A DNA stretch of 64,000 bases, taken from contig JAIELX010000008.1 of assembly GCA_019752635.1 (NCBI GenBank), positions 124,001-188,000 of the forward strand. Reading direction: 5' to 3'. The notes under the pieces were generated by a model. It was not told the DNA's origin. It ran no database searches and saw only the letters and a list, made by a program, of their open reading frames with translations. Position numbers and translations under genes: made by a program. Below, piece after piece: positions 1 through 7,834 of this stretch (position 1 is its first letter; the number at the start of each line of letters is the position of its first letter). This stretch comes from Candidatus Obscuribacterales bacterium (lineage in GTDB: Bacteria > Cyanobacteriota > Vampirovibrionia > Obscuribacterales > Obscuribacteraceae).

Positions 1-126
1 GCCGGTAGCGGCTTCGGCGGGAGATCCGAGCAAGCCATAACATACCCTACTACCTACACGGTAAACAACGCCGTTGGAAAACGAATTCTTCCGGTAGACA
101 AGCAACGTGGCGATCAGGAATCCTAG
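1..126 (+). CDS. C-terminal end of a truncated unknown protein
   Basis: Frame 1 is open from the first base of the window to a TAG at 124-126, giving 41 residues that end in VDKQRGDQES. The composition (Gly/Ser then Thr/Tyr/Val/Asn) is protein-like. A strong hairpin begins at the stop codon, as expected at a gene end, and the next gene converges on it from the other strand. I cannot name a family from this fragment. The main alternative is a chance open frame of 41 codons. Confidence 0.45.
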   Translation, partial: AGSGFGGRSEQAITYPTTYTVNNAVGKRILPVDKQRGDQES

Positions 127-164
127 TGCAATGGTAGAAGCGCGCCCCTACCATTGCACTAGGA
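121..164. terminator. Perfect 17-bp inverted repeat, probable bidirectional terminator
   Basis: Bases 121-137 are perfectly complementary to 148-164, with a 10-base loop (138-147). The left arm contains the stop codon of the upstream plus-strand frame. The hairpin lies between that gene and the convergent gene ending at 172. Neither side has a clear U-tract, so it may be a factor-assisted terminator or an mRNA 3'-end stabiliser rather than a classical intrinsic terminator. Confidence 0.6.
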
Positions 165-171
165 AGACTCG

Positions 172-864
172 TTAGAATTTTGGTTTCTGGAAGCGATAGA
201 CTTTGCCGTCGTATGAAACGGCATCTAGCTGGCCGCTGGGTCCAAACTTAATCGTGGTGCCGTCCTTAAGTTTGACGTATGGATCTTTCGGATCAAGAAA
301 TGGCCGCCGCTCGGACTTGCCTTTCGCATCGGTCTCTGTAAGCGTATAGCCATCATCGCTCTTGGTCACCCTTACTTTGGTGCCGTTAGGCAAAGTGAGA
401 GTATCGCCGGAATCATGGCGATCGAGTGTGGCGCCTTTACCCATAGTGGCACTCAAGTCATTGATACCACGAGCAACAACAACATCCACATCTTTTGGCG
501 CTTCTTTTTTCGCATCACTGGCGGTCTCACCTGGCTTTACGGCTTCAGTCGGCTTCGTTACCTCAGGTCTTGTCAGTCCCGGCATAGCCGGCTCAACTTT
601 CGTCGGAGGAAGGGTGACCATCTCCGGCGAAACGGGCGCAGGTGAAGTGCGATCCAACTTATCCGGGTTGGGAGGAGAGTCTTTGGGAACCTTCTGACTA
701 TCGGTTAGCTCAATTGCCGGAAACCCGGACGGAAGTTTTTCAGAAGCACCGCCGCGCATCAACGGTCCGGCGCTCAGGGCTTCTTCGCAAAGCTGCACTC
801 GCCCGGCATCCTCAGCCTTCTGAGGTCCTTCGAACTTGTCTAATTCGCTCTCTTGTCCGCTCAT
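172..864 (-). CDS. Unknown protein with acidic, Pro-rich N-terminal half
   Basis: I do not recognise this 230-residue protein. The N-terminal ~130 residues are rich in Pro, Glu, Lys and Thr and probably disordered. The last ~80 residues look like short beta-hairpin repeats: LPNGTKVRV, LKDGTTIKFG and SYDGKVYRF have the same G-x-V/I-aromatic rhythm. There is no signal peptide or membrane segment. ATG at 864 is chosen because GGGAGG stands 6 bases upstream; an upstream TTG at 891 has no such site. It converges on the hairpin at 121-164 and lies downstream of pheA on the same strand, with about 120 bp between them. Confidence 0.75.
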   Translation of the reverse strand: MSGQESELDKFEGPQKAEDAGRVQLCEEALSAGPLMRGGASEKLPSGFPAIELTDSQKVPKDSPPNPDKLDRTSPAPVSPEMVTLPPTKVEPAMPGLTRPEVTKPTEAVKPGETASDAKKEAPKDVDVVVARGINDLSATMGKGATLDRHDSGDTLTLPNGTKVRVTKSDDGYTLTETDAKGKSERRPFLDPKDPYVKLKDGTTIKFGPSGQLDAVSYDGKVYRFQKPKF

Positions 865-984
865 CCCATTCCTCCCGCGCATCAGCTTCAAATTTGCCTG
901 TGCCGGTATGCTAAATGAACGAACCTTGCAAAAACGTTGCGTTATGTGCGGTGGTCAGCCTTGAGTACGAAACGGTCGTCCACT

Positions 985-1830
985 TTAGTCAATGTAGTCA
1001 ATGGGCGGAGGATAAGTCCCGAGCATTCTTGAATAAGTCAAGCCGTGAACAGTTTCAACATCATTGAAGTCTTCGCAGACAAAATCGATGAACACCGCAT
1101 AGGTCCAGCCCTCCTCAGGCACGGGACGAACGACGATGGATGTAACTTCAATTCTGTTTCCCTTAGGCAACAACTCCGACAGCGATATCTGTTTTCCTGC
1201 GCGGAGTTCAAATAGTACTGTCATTTTCATGGGCAGTGCCGGGGGCGGGCAGCCACCGACGGACACTAATGCAAACCGCGTGCAGTTGTCCTGGTAATCC
1301 TGAATGCCGCGCTCCAATATCTCCAAATCGTACTGAACCGCGGCGTCTTCACTGGCGATGGCTGCGACCGACGGATTCTCAGACTGGCTGACAAACAGCG
1401 CCGCGCCGGCTGTGTCGAACGCCTCCACCGGCAAGATCTCTTTGTGCTGCTCAAAGAACGATTTGCATTGCATCAAAGCAACAGGGTGCGAGTGAACCTC
1501 GCGAATCTCATCGATGGAAACGCCAGTCTTCGCAAGCAAGCAATGCGCAACAGGCAGGTACAGATCACGACTGATTCCAAGAACGCCGGTTCGCAAAGCA
1601 TCGTAGTTTGCAGCAATCGGACCGATAGAGGAATTCTCCAGCGGTAGTATGCCAAACCGATTCCGGGGGCTTCCGTTGATCGTTTCCTCCACTACTATGT
1701 CGAACGAGGCGCGGCTCTCAAACCTAACGTCTTGTCCTTCGAACTCGACCTGCGCAAATATTTGCGCTGCGCGATGACTAAACGCACCGGGAGCACCTTG
1801 ATAATAGAGGTGTATGACCGGATCAAGCAT
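985..1830 (-). CDS. pheA: Prephenate dehydratase with ACT domain
   Basis: Converts prephenate to phenylpyruvate in phenylalanine synthesis. The N-terminus (YQGAPGAFSHRAA) matches the usual start of monofunctional prephenate dehydratases. The catalytic TRF motif is present in DNCTRFALVS, and the last ~80 residues form a degenerate ACT domain. The canonical ESRP phenylalanine-binding motif is not visible: the matching stretch reads IEVTSIVVRP. Feedback inhibition may therefore be altered (inference). At 281 residues the length is normal. ATG at 1830 lies inside the 3' end of aroB, whose TGA is at 1825-1823, so the two are translationally coupled; GGAGG is 12 bases upstream. An in-frame GTG at 1854 lacks a ribosome site. 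Last gene of aroC-aroB-pheA. Confidence 0.93.
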   Translation of the reverse strand: MLDPVIHLYYQGAPGAFSHRAAQIFAQVEFEGQDVRFESRASFDIVVEETINGSPRNRFGILPLENSSIGPIAANYDALRTGVLGISRDLYLPVAHCLLAKTGVSIDEIREVHSHPVALMQCKSFFEQHKEILPVEAFDTAGAALFVSQSENPSVAAIASEDAAVQYDLEILERGIQDYQDNCTRFALVSVGGCPPPALPMKMTVLFELRAGKQISLSELLPKGNRIEVTSIVVRPVPEEGWTYAVFIDFVCEDFNDVETVHGLTYSRMLGTYPPPIDYID

Positions 1831-2977
1831 GCGCGACGAAATCCTCCAGCGCACTCATTAGCTGATCCGCATCGATCACACAATCTATGTCGACCAGCCC
1901 TGCTTCACCGTTAGGAAGCACGAACTTGATTGAACTGCCCTGGCGCTTCTTATCTTTCATCATTGCGACCAATAACTGCTCCACTGGCAGCTCGTCGGGA
2001 AGGACAACGGGCAGGTGCATTCTGGACAACATCGCCCGTGCTGTTCGTTCATGCTCAGCATCCATCCGCCCCATGGAAATTGCCAGCTGCAGCGCGAATA
2101 CGGTGCCGATGGAAACGCCCTCACCGTGGGTGATGCTGTAATCCGAAACCTTTTCGATCGCGTGACCAAGTGTGTGCCCCAAGTTAAGGCAGCGTCGCAA
2201 GCGCTTCTCATGCGGATCGGCCGCTACAACTGCCAGCTTCATTCGCACACACGATGTAATAATTGACGTGATTGAGGGATCGTCGGCTTTCACCGCGGAC
2301 TTAAATGATTTGAGCACGTCGATCAATAACTTCGGACCGGGTTTGTACTCGGTGGATTCAATTATAGTGCGTTCGATATACGCATATTTAACTATCTCGC
2401 CCATGCCCGACTGCAAGTCTCGTTCGGGCAAGGTTGCCAGCACGTCCGAATCAATCAGCACCACTTCCGGCATATGAATCGCGCCCGCAAGATTTTTCCC
2501 GGCGCTAAGATTGATACCAGTCTTGCCGCCAATCGCAGCATCCACTTGCGCCAACAAAGTAGTCGGCATCAGCACGGAGCGAATGCCTCGCAGATAAGTC
2601 GCCGCAGCGAAACCTGCGACATCGGTAACAGCTCCCCCCCCGATGGCGAGCACCGTATCATTCCTTTCAAAAGATGCCTCTTGAAGTTTCGACCATAGCG
2701 ACATCAATTCTTCAGTCGATTTGCACTCTTCACCATCCGGCAAAGTATGGGTGAAAACTTCAAACCCCTCATCTGTAATGGAGTTAGACGCGTCGCTAAT
2801 CCATTGCGACGGAATAGATGCTTGCGACACCACCAGCACCTTCTTGCCTGCGCCAATCTGCTTCAAAACATCGCCGCACCGTTCGCGCAGTCCTTCGCAT
2901 ATGTCCACGCGTGAACGCAACGGCGCATTAGATTTCATACCCAATGAAACAACTCGGCCGGGTGGTATTCGTTTCAT
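1823..2977 (-). CDS. aroB: 3-dehydroquinate synthase
   Basis: Second step of the shikimate pathway: NAD-dependent cyclisation of DAHP to 3-dehydroquinate. Family motifs are clear: the nucleotide-binding GGGAVTDVAGFAA, the segment PTTLLAQVDAAIGGKTGIN, GMGEIVKYA, and the metal-binding LNLGHTLGHAIE. At 384 residues it is slightly longer than usual (about 360), because of ~15 extra N-terminal residues. The ATG at 2977 is two bases after the TAG of aroC, and it overlaps the pheA start at its 3' end, so the three genes form one operon. A run of eight G residues (2634-2641 on the plus strand) falls in the GGGA codons. Confidence 0.96.
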   Translation of the reverse strand: MKRIPPGRVVSLGMKSNAPLRSRVDICEGLRERCGDVLKQIGAGKKVLVVSQASIPSQWISDASNSITDEGFEVFTHTLPDGEECKSTEELMSLWSKLQEASFERNDTVLAIGGGAVTDVAGFAAATYLRGIRSVLMPTTLLAQVDAAIGGKTGINLSAGKNLAGAIHMPEVVLIDSDVLATLPERDLQSGMGEIVKYAYIERTIIESTEYKPGPKLLIDVLKSFKSAVKADDPSITSIITSCVRMKLAVVAADPHEKRLRRCLNLGHTLGHAIEKVSDYSITHGEGVSIGTVFALQLAISMGRMDAEHERTARAMLSRMHLPVVLPDELPVEQLLVAMMKDKKRQGSSIKFVLPNGEAGLVDIDCVIDADQLMSALEDFVAHA

Positions 2978-2979
2978 AC

Positions 2980-4260
2980 CTATTCCAACTCCATTTCCGG
3001 ACGATCAAACTCGGACAAAATCGTAGAAGCGGCAGCGAAGGGTTTAGCACAATACTGCTTGAAGGCCCCCACACTTGCTCGAATGTCATCCATCGAATCG
3101 CTGCCAAATTTATTCAGCATCGCACGCGCCAACACGAATGATGTCATCGCTTTTACAACAACAGAAGCAGCCGGCACTGCGCAAACATCCGATCTCTCAT
3201 AATGCGCCGTGTCCGCAGTAAGCCCCGGGAAACTAACCGAAGGAAGCCCTTTACGCATGGTCGGAATCGGCTTCATGTATGCGCGCAATCGCAGACGAGA
3301 GCCGTTAGTCATGCCACCCTCAATTCCACCGGCATGGTTGGTAGCACGCCTAAACGGCAAGCCAACGTTCTCGCTGCCCGGGTCGGGTTGCGCCGGAAAG
3401 AGTGCGTCGTGCACTTCCGAACCCGGCGCAGAAGCAGCGTCAACACCATCACCTATCTCTACCGCTTTCATAGCTTGAATGCTCATAACAGCCTGAGCAA
3501 GTTGTCCGTCAAGTCGCTCATCCCACTGGGTGTAGCTGCCGAGGCCTACAGGGAGTCCATCGACTAAAACCTCAACGACACCACCGACACTATCGCCTTC
3601 CTGCCAGGCCTCCTTCACATGGTCGCGCATGGAGTCCGTTGTTTCCGCATCTGCGCAAAACATTTCAGAAGCATCTACAAGCGACATTAGTTCGGCAAGA
3701 TCAATGGTGTCGCCATTGATCTTGTTTGCAGGCACAGCGATCGGTCCTACGGAACGCACGTGACTTGCGATAGTTACACCAAACGCACGAAGCAACTGTT
3801 CGCACACGGCGCCCACAGCAACACGAGCAGCAGTTTCTCTGGCGCTGGCTCGCTCCAGAACGTTTCGAATGTCAGTTTGATGGAACTTGAGCGTCCCCGC
3901 CAAATCGGCGTGCCCCGGGCGAAACTTCTCAATAGACTTCTTCGCGAATTGCTCTTGTACCGCAGGATCGGTTAAATCGACCGGCGCGGATGACATTACA
4001 TTCTGCCAATTCTCGAAGTCTCGATTCTTGATCATCAACGCGACTGGCGCACCGGTGGTAACACCATGCCTGACGCCACCAATGAGTTCGGCATCATCCT
4101 TCTCAATCTTTTGACGATTGCCGCGACCATAACCTTGCTGTCGTCGATGCATCTCATTTCGTATCGCCGCAATGTCTATTGGCAGTCCGGCTGGAATCCC
4201 GTCAATAATGGCAATGAGGGCCTGCCCGTGCGACTCGCCGGAAGTTAAAAAGCGTAACAT
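2980..4260 (-). CDS. aroC: Chorismate synthase
   Basis: Last step of the shikimate pathway, EPSP to chorismate, using reduced FMN. It opens with MLRFLTSGESHG, the usual N-terminal signature, and contains RPGHADLAGTLKF, ERASARETAARVAVG and GGIEGGMTNG, all family signatures. At 426 residues it is longer than many bacterial enzymes (about 360-400), mainly through a C-terminal tail. ATG at 4260 is preferred because it gives the canonical N-terminus with GGGG 8 bases upstream; a GTG at 4284 would add eight atypical residues. First gene of the aroC-aroB-pheA operon, divergent from a secreted-protein gene starting at 4505. Confidence 0.96.
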   Translation of the reverse strand: MLRFLTSGESHGQALIAIIDGIPAGLPIDIAAIRNEMHRRQQGYGRGNRQKIEKDDAELIGGVRHGVTTGAPVALMIKNRDFENWQNVMSSAPVDLTDPAVQEQFAKKSIEKFRPGHADLAGTLKFHQTDIRNVLERASARETAARVAVGAVCEQLLRAFGVTIASHVRSVGPIAVPANKINGDTIDLAELMSLVDASEMFCADAETTDSMRDHVKEAWQEGDSVGGVVEVLVDGLPVGLGSYTQWDERLDGQLAQAVMSIQAMKAVEIGDGVDAASAPGSEVHDALFPAQPDPGSENVGLPFRRATNHAGGIEGGMTNGSRLRLRAYMKPIPTMRKGLPSVSFPGLTADTAHYERSDVCAVPAASVVVKAMTSFVLARAMLNKFGSDSMDDIRASVGAFKQYCAKPFAAASTILSEFDRPEMELE

Positions 4261-4453
4261 TTTGATGTCCCCAAGAGGAACCACGATTCTACACCAGCCT
4301 GAGTCGCATCCGCACCGAGCAGCGCTCGAATAACCAAATGTGACAATGCTTCTCTACTAAAAGTGTCTCCCGCCTCAGCGTTAGGGCACTGTAAAATTGC
4401 CAAAATCGACCTGACTTCGTGCTCTGCAATCCGATCGCTGCGAATTGTGCATC

Positions 4454-4459
4454 TATAAT
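4454..4459 (+). promoter_or_regulatory. Candidate -10 box (TATAAT)
   Basis: A perfect TATAAT lies about 45 bases before the ATG at 4505, a normal distance for a short 5' leader. No good -35 hexamer is seen at 16-18 bp upstream, so the call rests on the -10 match and position only. Confidence 0.35.
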
Positions 4460-4504
4460 GTGACCTTGTACTGCATCCCGGAAGCCGCAAGAGGAACACT
4501 AGAA

Positions 4505-5530
4505 ATGAAGTTCAAGAGTGCCAGCATTGTTGCTGTCCTGTCCTGCTTAGCCTCAGCGCCTTCTGCTCTGGCGATCGACTATATGGACCTACTGAGAGGG
4601 TACGTCGGCGGTCCAACATCTGGCGGACGCATAGCGCCGCAGACAGACGCACTGATCAAAACGAACATCAACACTCGCCAGGCCCAACTCGAAACCGAAG
4701 TTCAGGCAGGTGTCCGGTCCGGTCAGCTCACCCCCCAAGAAGAGAGCGAATTGCGGGCCGAACTCAATCGAATCGCAGCTCAAGAAGGAGCCGCCCTTTC
4801 CGACGGTTCTCTGACAACTTGGGAAGTACAATCGCTACTCAATGACATGCAATCCTTCTCCAGAAGGCTTGAAGCTTATTTGACAAACGCAGATGTTGCC
4901 GCAAACACGTCCAATCCCTGGAGCCGTAACACTTACAACTCTTGGCGCGGTCGCAATAGCGACGACGCAATAAACAACCAGGTACAGCTGCAAGCTAGCA
5001 TCGACACAAGACAAGCCGCTCTAGACTCACAGATAGAGCAATCACTTAGCGCCGGCATTCTAACTTGGCAGCAAGCGAGAACGTTTGAAACCGAGTTGAA
5101 CCAAATCGCAGCCAAGGAAACAACTTTTACCGCTGATGGTCGCTTAAGCTATCGCGAAACAAACGAATTGCTCGCCGACCTCGATACACTCGACGGCAAA
5201 GTAAAAGCACACATCGCGAACTACGATCGCAATCGACGCGACTGGGGTCGCAATCGCAATCGCGGACGAGGAAACCATCGCAATTACAATTCAACGCAAT
5301 CGGTGCTTCGTCAACGCATAGACTTTGGTTTGAGGTCGGGCCGGTTAACACGCGTTGAAGCAAACCGCTTGATTCGCGACGAGCAAAGAATTGCCGACCT
5401 CGAAGCGCAAATGCGCCTTTCCGGTGGCAGACTCAGCTACAGCGAACAACGCCGACTCCTCACGGAACTAGACAATCTATCGCGAAATATAACCAGGGAA
5501 CTGAACGACCACCAGGTTCAATACCAATAG
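4505..5530 (+). CDS. Secreted protein with three ~80-residue helical repeats
   Basis: I do not recognise a named family. The 341-residue protein starts with a signal peptide (MKFKSASIVAVLSCLASAPS, cleavage after ALA). It then has three related helical units at roughly 45-130, 150-245 and 255-340. Each contains a segment like SGQLTPQEESEL or SAGILTWQQARTF, then a DG-L-T/S segment (SDGSLTTWE, ADGRLSYRE, SGGRLSYSE) and a Leu-rich helix. The DG-x-L-S/T-x-x-E pattern recalls EF-hand-like turns, but canonical calcium ligands are incomplete. A linker rich in Asn/Arg/Gly precedes the third unit. ATG at 4505 has AGAGGA upstream; an earlier in-frame start at 4445 would spoil the signal peptide. Confidence 0.85.
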   Translation: MKFKSASIVAVLSCLASAPSALAIDYMDLLRGYVGGPTSGGRIAPQTDALIKTNINTRQAQLETEVQAGVRSGQLTPQEESELRAELNRIAAQEGAALSDGSLTTWEVQSLLNDMQSFSRRLEAYLTNADVAANTSNPWSRNTYNSWRGRNSDDAINNQVQLQASIDTRQAALDSQIEQSLSAGILTWQQARTFETELNQIAAKETTFTADGRLSYRETNELLADLDTLDGKVKAHIANYDRNRRDWGRNRNRGRGNHRNYNSTQSVLRQRIDFGLRSGRLTRVEANRLIRDEQRIADLEAQMRLSGGRLSYSEQRRLLTELDNLSRNITRELNDHQVQYQ

Positions 5531-5567
5531 AGCCAGTCGTTCACCACTTAGTTCGCAAGAAGAACAA

Positions 5568-5598
5568 AAGGGCGAGGATCACACCGATCCTCGCCCTT
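5568..5598. terminator. Intrinsic terminator, 13-bp perfect stem
   Basis: Bases 5568-5580 pair perfectly with 5586-5598 across a 5-base loop. On the minus strand the stem is followed by a T-rich tract (TTTTGTTCTTCTT), so it is a good intrinsic terminator for the minus-strand gene ending at 5634. It also closes the plus-strand gene ending at 5530. Confidence 0.8.
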
Positions 5599-5633
5599 AA
5601 CTCCAGAGAGATTTAGTTGACACCAATCAGGAC

Positions 5634-6140
5634 TTATTCGGAATCCCCGTCTGAGTCAGAGTCAGACTCAGCGGCAGTGGCCTCAGGAAACTTAATCGCC
5701 ACATCAATCTTAGCGAGAGACTCTTCGCCGAGAAAGTATTCCACTTCCATGTTTGTATCGTGAGCGTCAGGGAAATCAAGACAGATACAAGTAGCTTGTA
5801 CAACGGCAGCCCCGTGTGTCTGCCCTACACGCATTTCGCACGGCGTCTTATGACGAACTTCAAACCCATACTCAGGAAACCGAGTGATCGCCCAGATATC
5901 AGCGGACAACCGCTCGACCGACTCAAAGCGCTCAACGTGCAACGATAGCCTGACATTCTCCAGCGCATGCGCAACATGACTGGCCTTCGCGACCACGGGC
6001 ATGGCAGTCGCCGCCAACAACTTCACGGCGGTACCATTCTGATGAATAGTTAGCGGGCCATATTTGGGCGGCAGAACTTTTCCGTCAATAGTCGTAGTTA
6101 TTACCTCTGCCTTGGCTTTCTTTTTCGGTTTCATCATCAT
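5634..6140 (-). CDS. Unknown cytoplasmic protein with Asp/Ser tail
   Basis: I do not recognise this 168-residue protein. It has a Lys-rich start (MMMKPKKKAKAE), a middle of alternating hydrophobic stretches suggesting a small beta-rich domain, and a very acidic Ser/Asp tail (ESDSDSDGDSE). There is no signal peptide or membrane segment. Three consecutive ATG codons (6140, 6137, 6134) make the start uncertain by two residues. It ends at the terminator at 5568-5598. Confidence 0.75.
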   Translation of the reverse strand: MMMKPKKKAKAEVITTTIDGKVLPPKYGPLTIHQNGTAVKLLAATAMPVVAKASHVAHALENVRLSLHVERFESVERLSADIWAITRFPEYGFEVRHKTPCEMRVGQTHGAAVVQATCICLDFPDAHDTNMEVEYFLGEESLAKIDVAIKFPEATAAESDSDSDGDSE

Positions 6141-6551
6141 GCGCTCACCATAGATGTCTGAGGAGGTGTGTCAAAAAAAACGTTCGCTGCTATCCAGCCG
6201 AACACAAGGCATGGCATGACGCGCGTGCATTGCGAATGGAGAACAGACGAAACTTTGTTGTGAATGAGGCTTTGCAAACACACCCTTCGGCAGTAGCACT
6301 CGAGGTTGAGCAAGACAGCCTGACTATTAAATTAATTCTACCACGCCCGGTGGACGCGAACAGGAATCAACCGGCAATCATCAAAAAAAACGATAAGTGT
6401 CAGTACCCCGAATTTTGCGAACTATTTCGACAACAACATCCATTTCGTGGGAATTCCCCCATGTTTCTCCGCTCATTTTCAAGCAAATATGGTTTAGTTT
6501 CCAAGTATCGCAATTTTTTCGCAAACTCCTACCCGCGGGAGAGTACTTATC
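6141..6551. other. Gene-free stretch between divergent genes
   Basis: About 410 bases with no gene I can support. It must hold promoters for the minus gene at 6140 and the glycosyltransferase at 6552. Two short A-tracts (around 6173 and 6384) are followed by related ACG words. A plus-strand open frame from about 6236 runs into the glycosyltransferase in another frame, but its second half is clearly a shadow. Confidence 0.5.
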
Positions 6552-7775
6552 ATGGCACATCACACAATTGGCGCTCGCTCCGAAACCTCCAGAGTCGGTC
6601 CCGATTACTCCGAATGGAGTCGTGGTCCCGAGCACCGCTCGACAGTCGCTCCGGCGGAAGGGCTCCCGGTGGGACAGGATTACTCAGGGTACAGCCATGG
6701 TCCAGCTCGCCGGCGCAAGTCGGACACACAGGATATCGAGCACGCAACTTCTAAGACCGAACGCTGCTCACGTCCGCAGACAAGCTCGGCAGTTGCAGCA
6801 AGACGAAGGTTCGCAGACTATCTTGACAGAGAGGACATTCACTCTTCAAAGCGAGCCGACACTAAATGCGATACCGTGATCGCAATCGTCATGACCTGTT
6901 TTAACCGTGCACCGATAACGGCAAGGTGCATAGAAAGCATTAAGCGCTGTGCCGTACCGGCCGGTGTCAAAGTCAAGCTATATATTACAGATGATGGTTG
7001 CACCGACGGCACGTCGGATGTAGTTAGATCGTTGATGCCCGACGCAATTGTGAGCGAAGGCGACGGATCACTTTTCTGGTGCGGCGGTATGCGTTTGTCC
7101 ATGCAACGCGCTATCAGCGACAACGCAGATTTTCTGCTCTGGTTAAACGACGATGTGGTCCTCTACCCCACCGCAATCGCTGACGCCTGGAACACCTACT
7201 GTTCCGGCTCGAAAAAGTCCATCGTGATCGGCAGCACGGTAGATACCGTTACACCTGCGGTTACCTACGGAGGACTGGTGGCGAAGAGGGGCATTGCTTC
7301 AAGCATTTGCAAAGTAATTGATCCGCGCATCGAATCTCAGTATCAAACAGTTGATCCCGAGATAGCACCGACTTGCGAAACCATGTGCGGAAACTTCGTG
7401 CTAATTCCCGGCGCAGTTGCCCGCGAAGTCGGCGACATTGAGACCAAGTTCACCCAGTGGCTGGGCGATGTCGACTATGGCTACCGAGCGCGCGCCAAGG
7501 GAATACAGCTGCGGCTAGTCCGAAAGATCATCGGAACATGCGCATCTAACTCCAGGCAAGAAATGTGGCGCGAACCCGAACCAACCTTTCGAGAATACCT
7601 TCACAAGATCCACTCCACCAAGGGTCTGGCAAGCAAGGAACGAATGCACTACTATCGGCGCCACGGCGGAGCCGCATGGTGGCTGGCATGGGCGCTTCCC
7701 TACGTTAACCAACTTGTGTTGTATCCCTTCTTAGCTCGCAAAGCGAAGAAGTCGGTGCAGCAGCGCATTGTTTAA
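6552..7775 (+). CDS. Family 2 glycosyltransferase
   Basis: Probable transfer of a sugar from a nucleotide-sugar donor to a surface polysaccharide; donor and acceptor are unknown. The GT-A domain starts near residue 113 (VIAIVMTCFNRAPIT). It contains DDGCTDGT, matching the DD-x-S-x-D-x-T donor-binding motif, and WLNDDVVLYP at the metal-binding position; it spans to about residue 330. The first ~100 residues are unusual: two copies of a DYS-x-x-S-x-GP word (PDYSEWSRGP, QDYSGYSHGP) then a charged linker, probably disordered. There is a hydrophobic stretch near the C-terminus (WWLAWALPYVNQLVLYPF). ATG at 6552 has GGGAGAG 8 bases upstream. Convergent with aroA. Confidence 0.88.
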   Translation: MAHHTIGARSETSRVGPDYSEWSRGPEHRSTVAPAEGLPVGQDYSGYSHGPARRRKSDTQDIEHATSKTERCSRPQTSSAVAARRRFADYLDREDIHSSKRADTKCDTVIAIVMTCFNRAPITARCIESIKRCAVPAGVKVKLYITDDGCTDGTSDVVRSLMPDAIVSEGDGSLFWCGGMRLSMQRAISDNADFLLWLNDDVVLYPTAIADAWNTYCSGSKKSIVIGSTVDTVTPAVTYGGLVAKRGIASSICKVIDPRIESQYQTVDPEIAPTCETMCGNFVLIPGAVAREVGDIETKFTQWLGDVDYGYRARAKGIQLRLVRKIIGTCASNSRQEMWREPEPTFREYLHKIHSTKGLASKERMHYYRRHGGAAWWLAWALPYVNQLVLYPFLARKAKKSVQQRIV

Positions 7776-7834
7776 TTTGTAGGCGCTACGCTCTTTACGG
7801 CGGTACATCCCGCTTGAACTTCGCTTGTCCGAAT

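Noticed and set aside
6236..6754. Plus-strand frame overlapping the start of the glycosyltransferase
   Set aside because: The second half lies in another frame of a clear gene and has shadow-like composition; the first half has no ribosome site.
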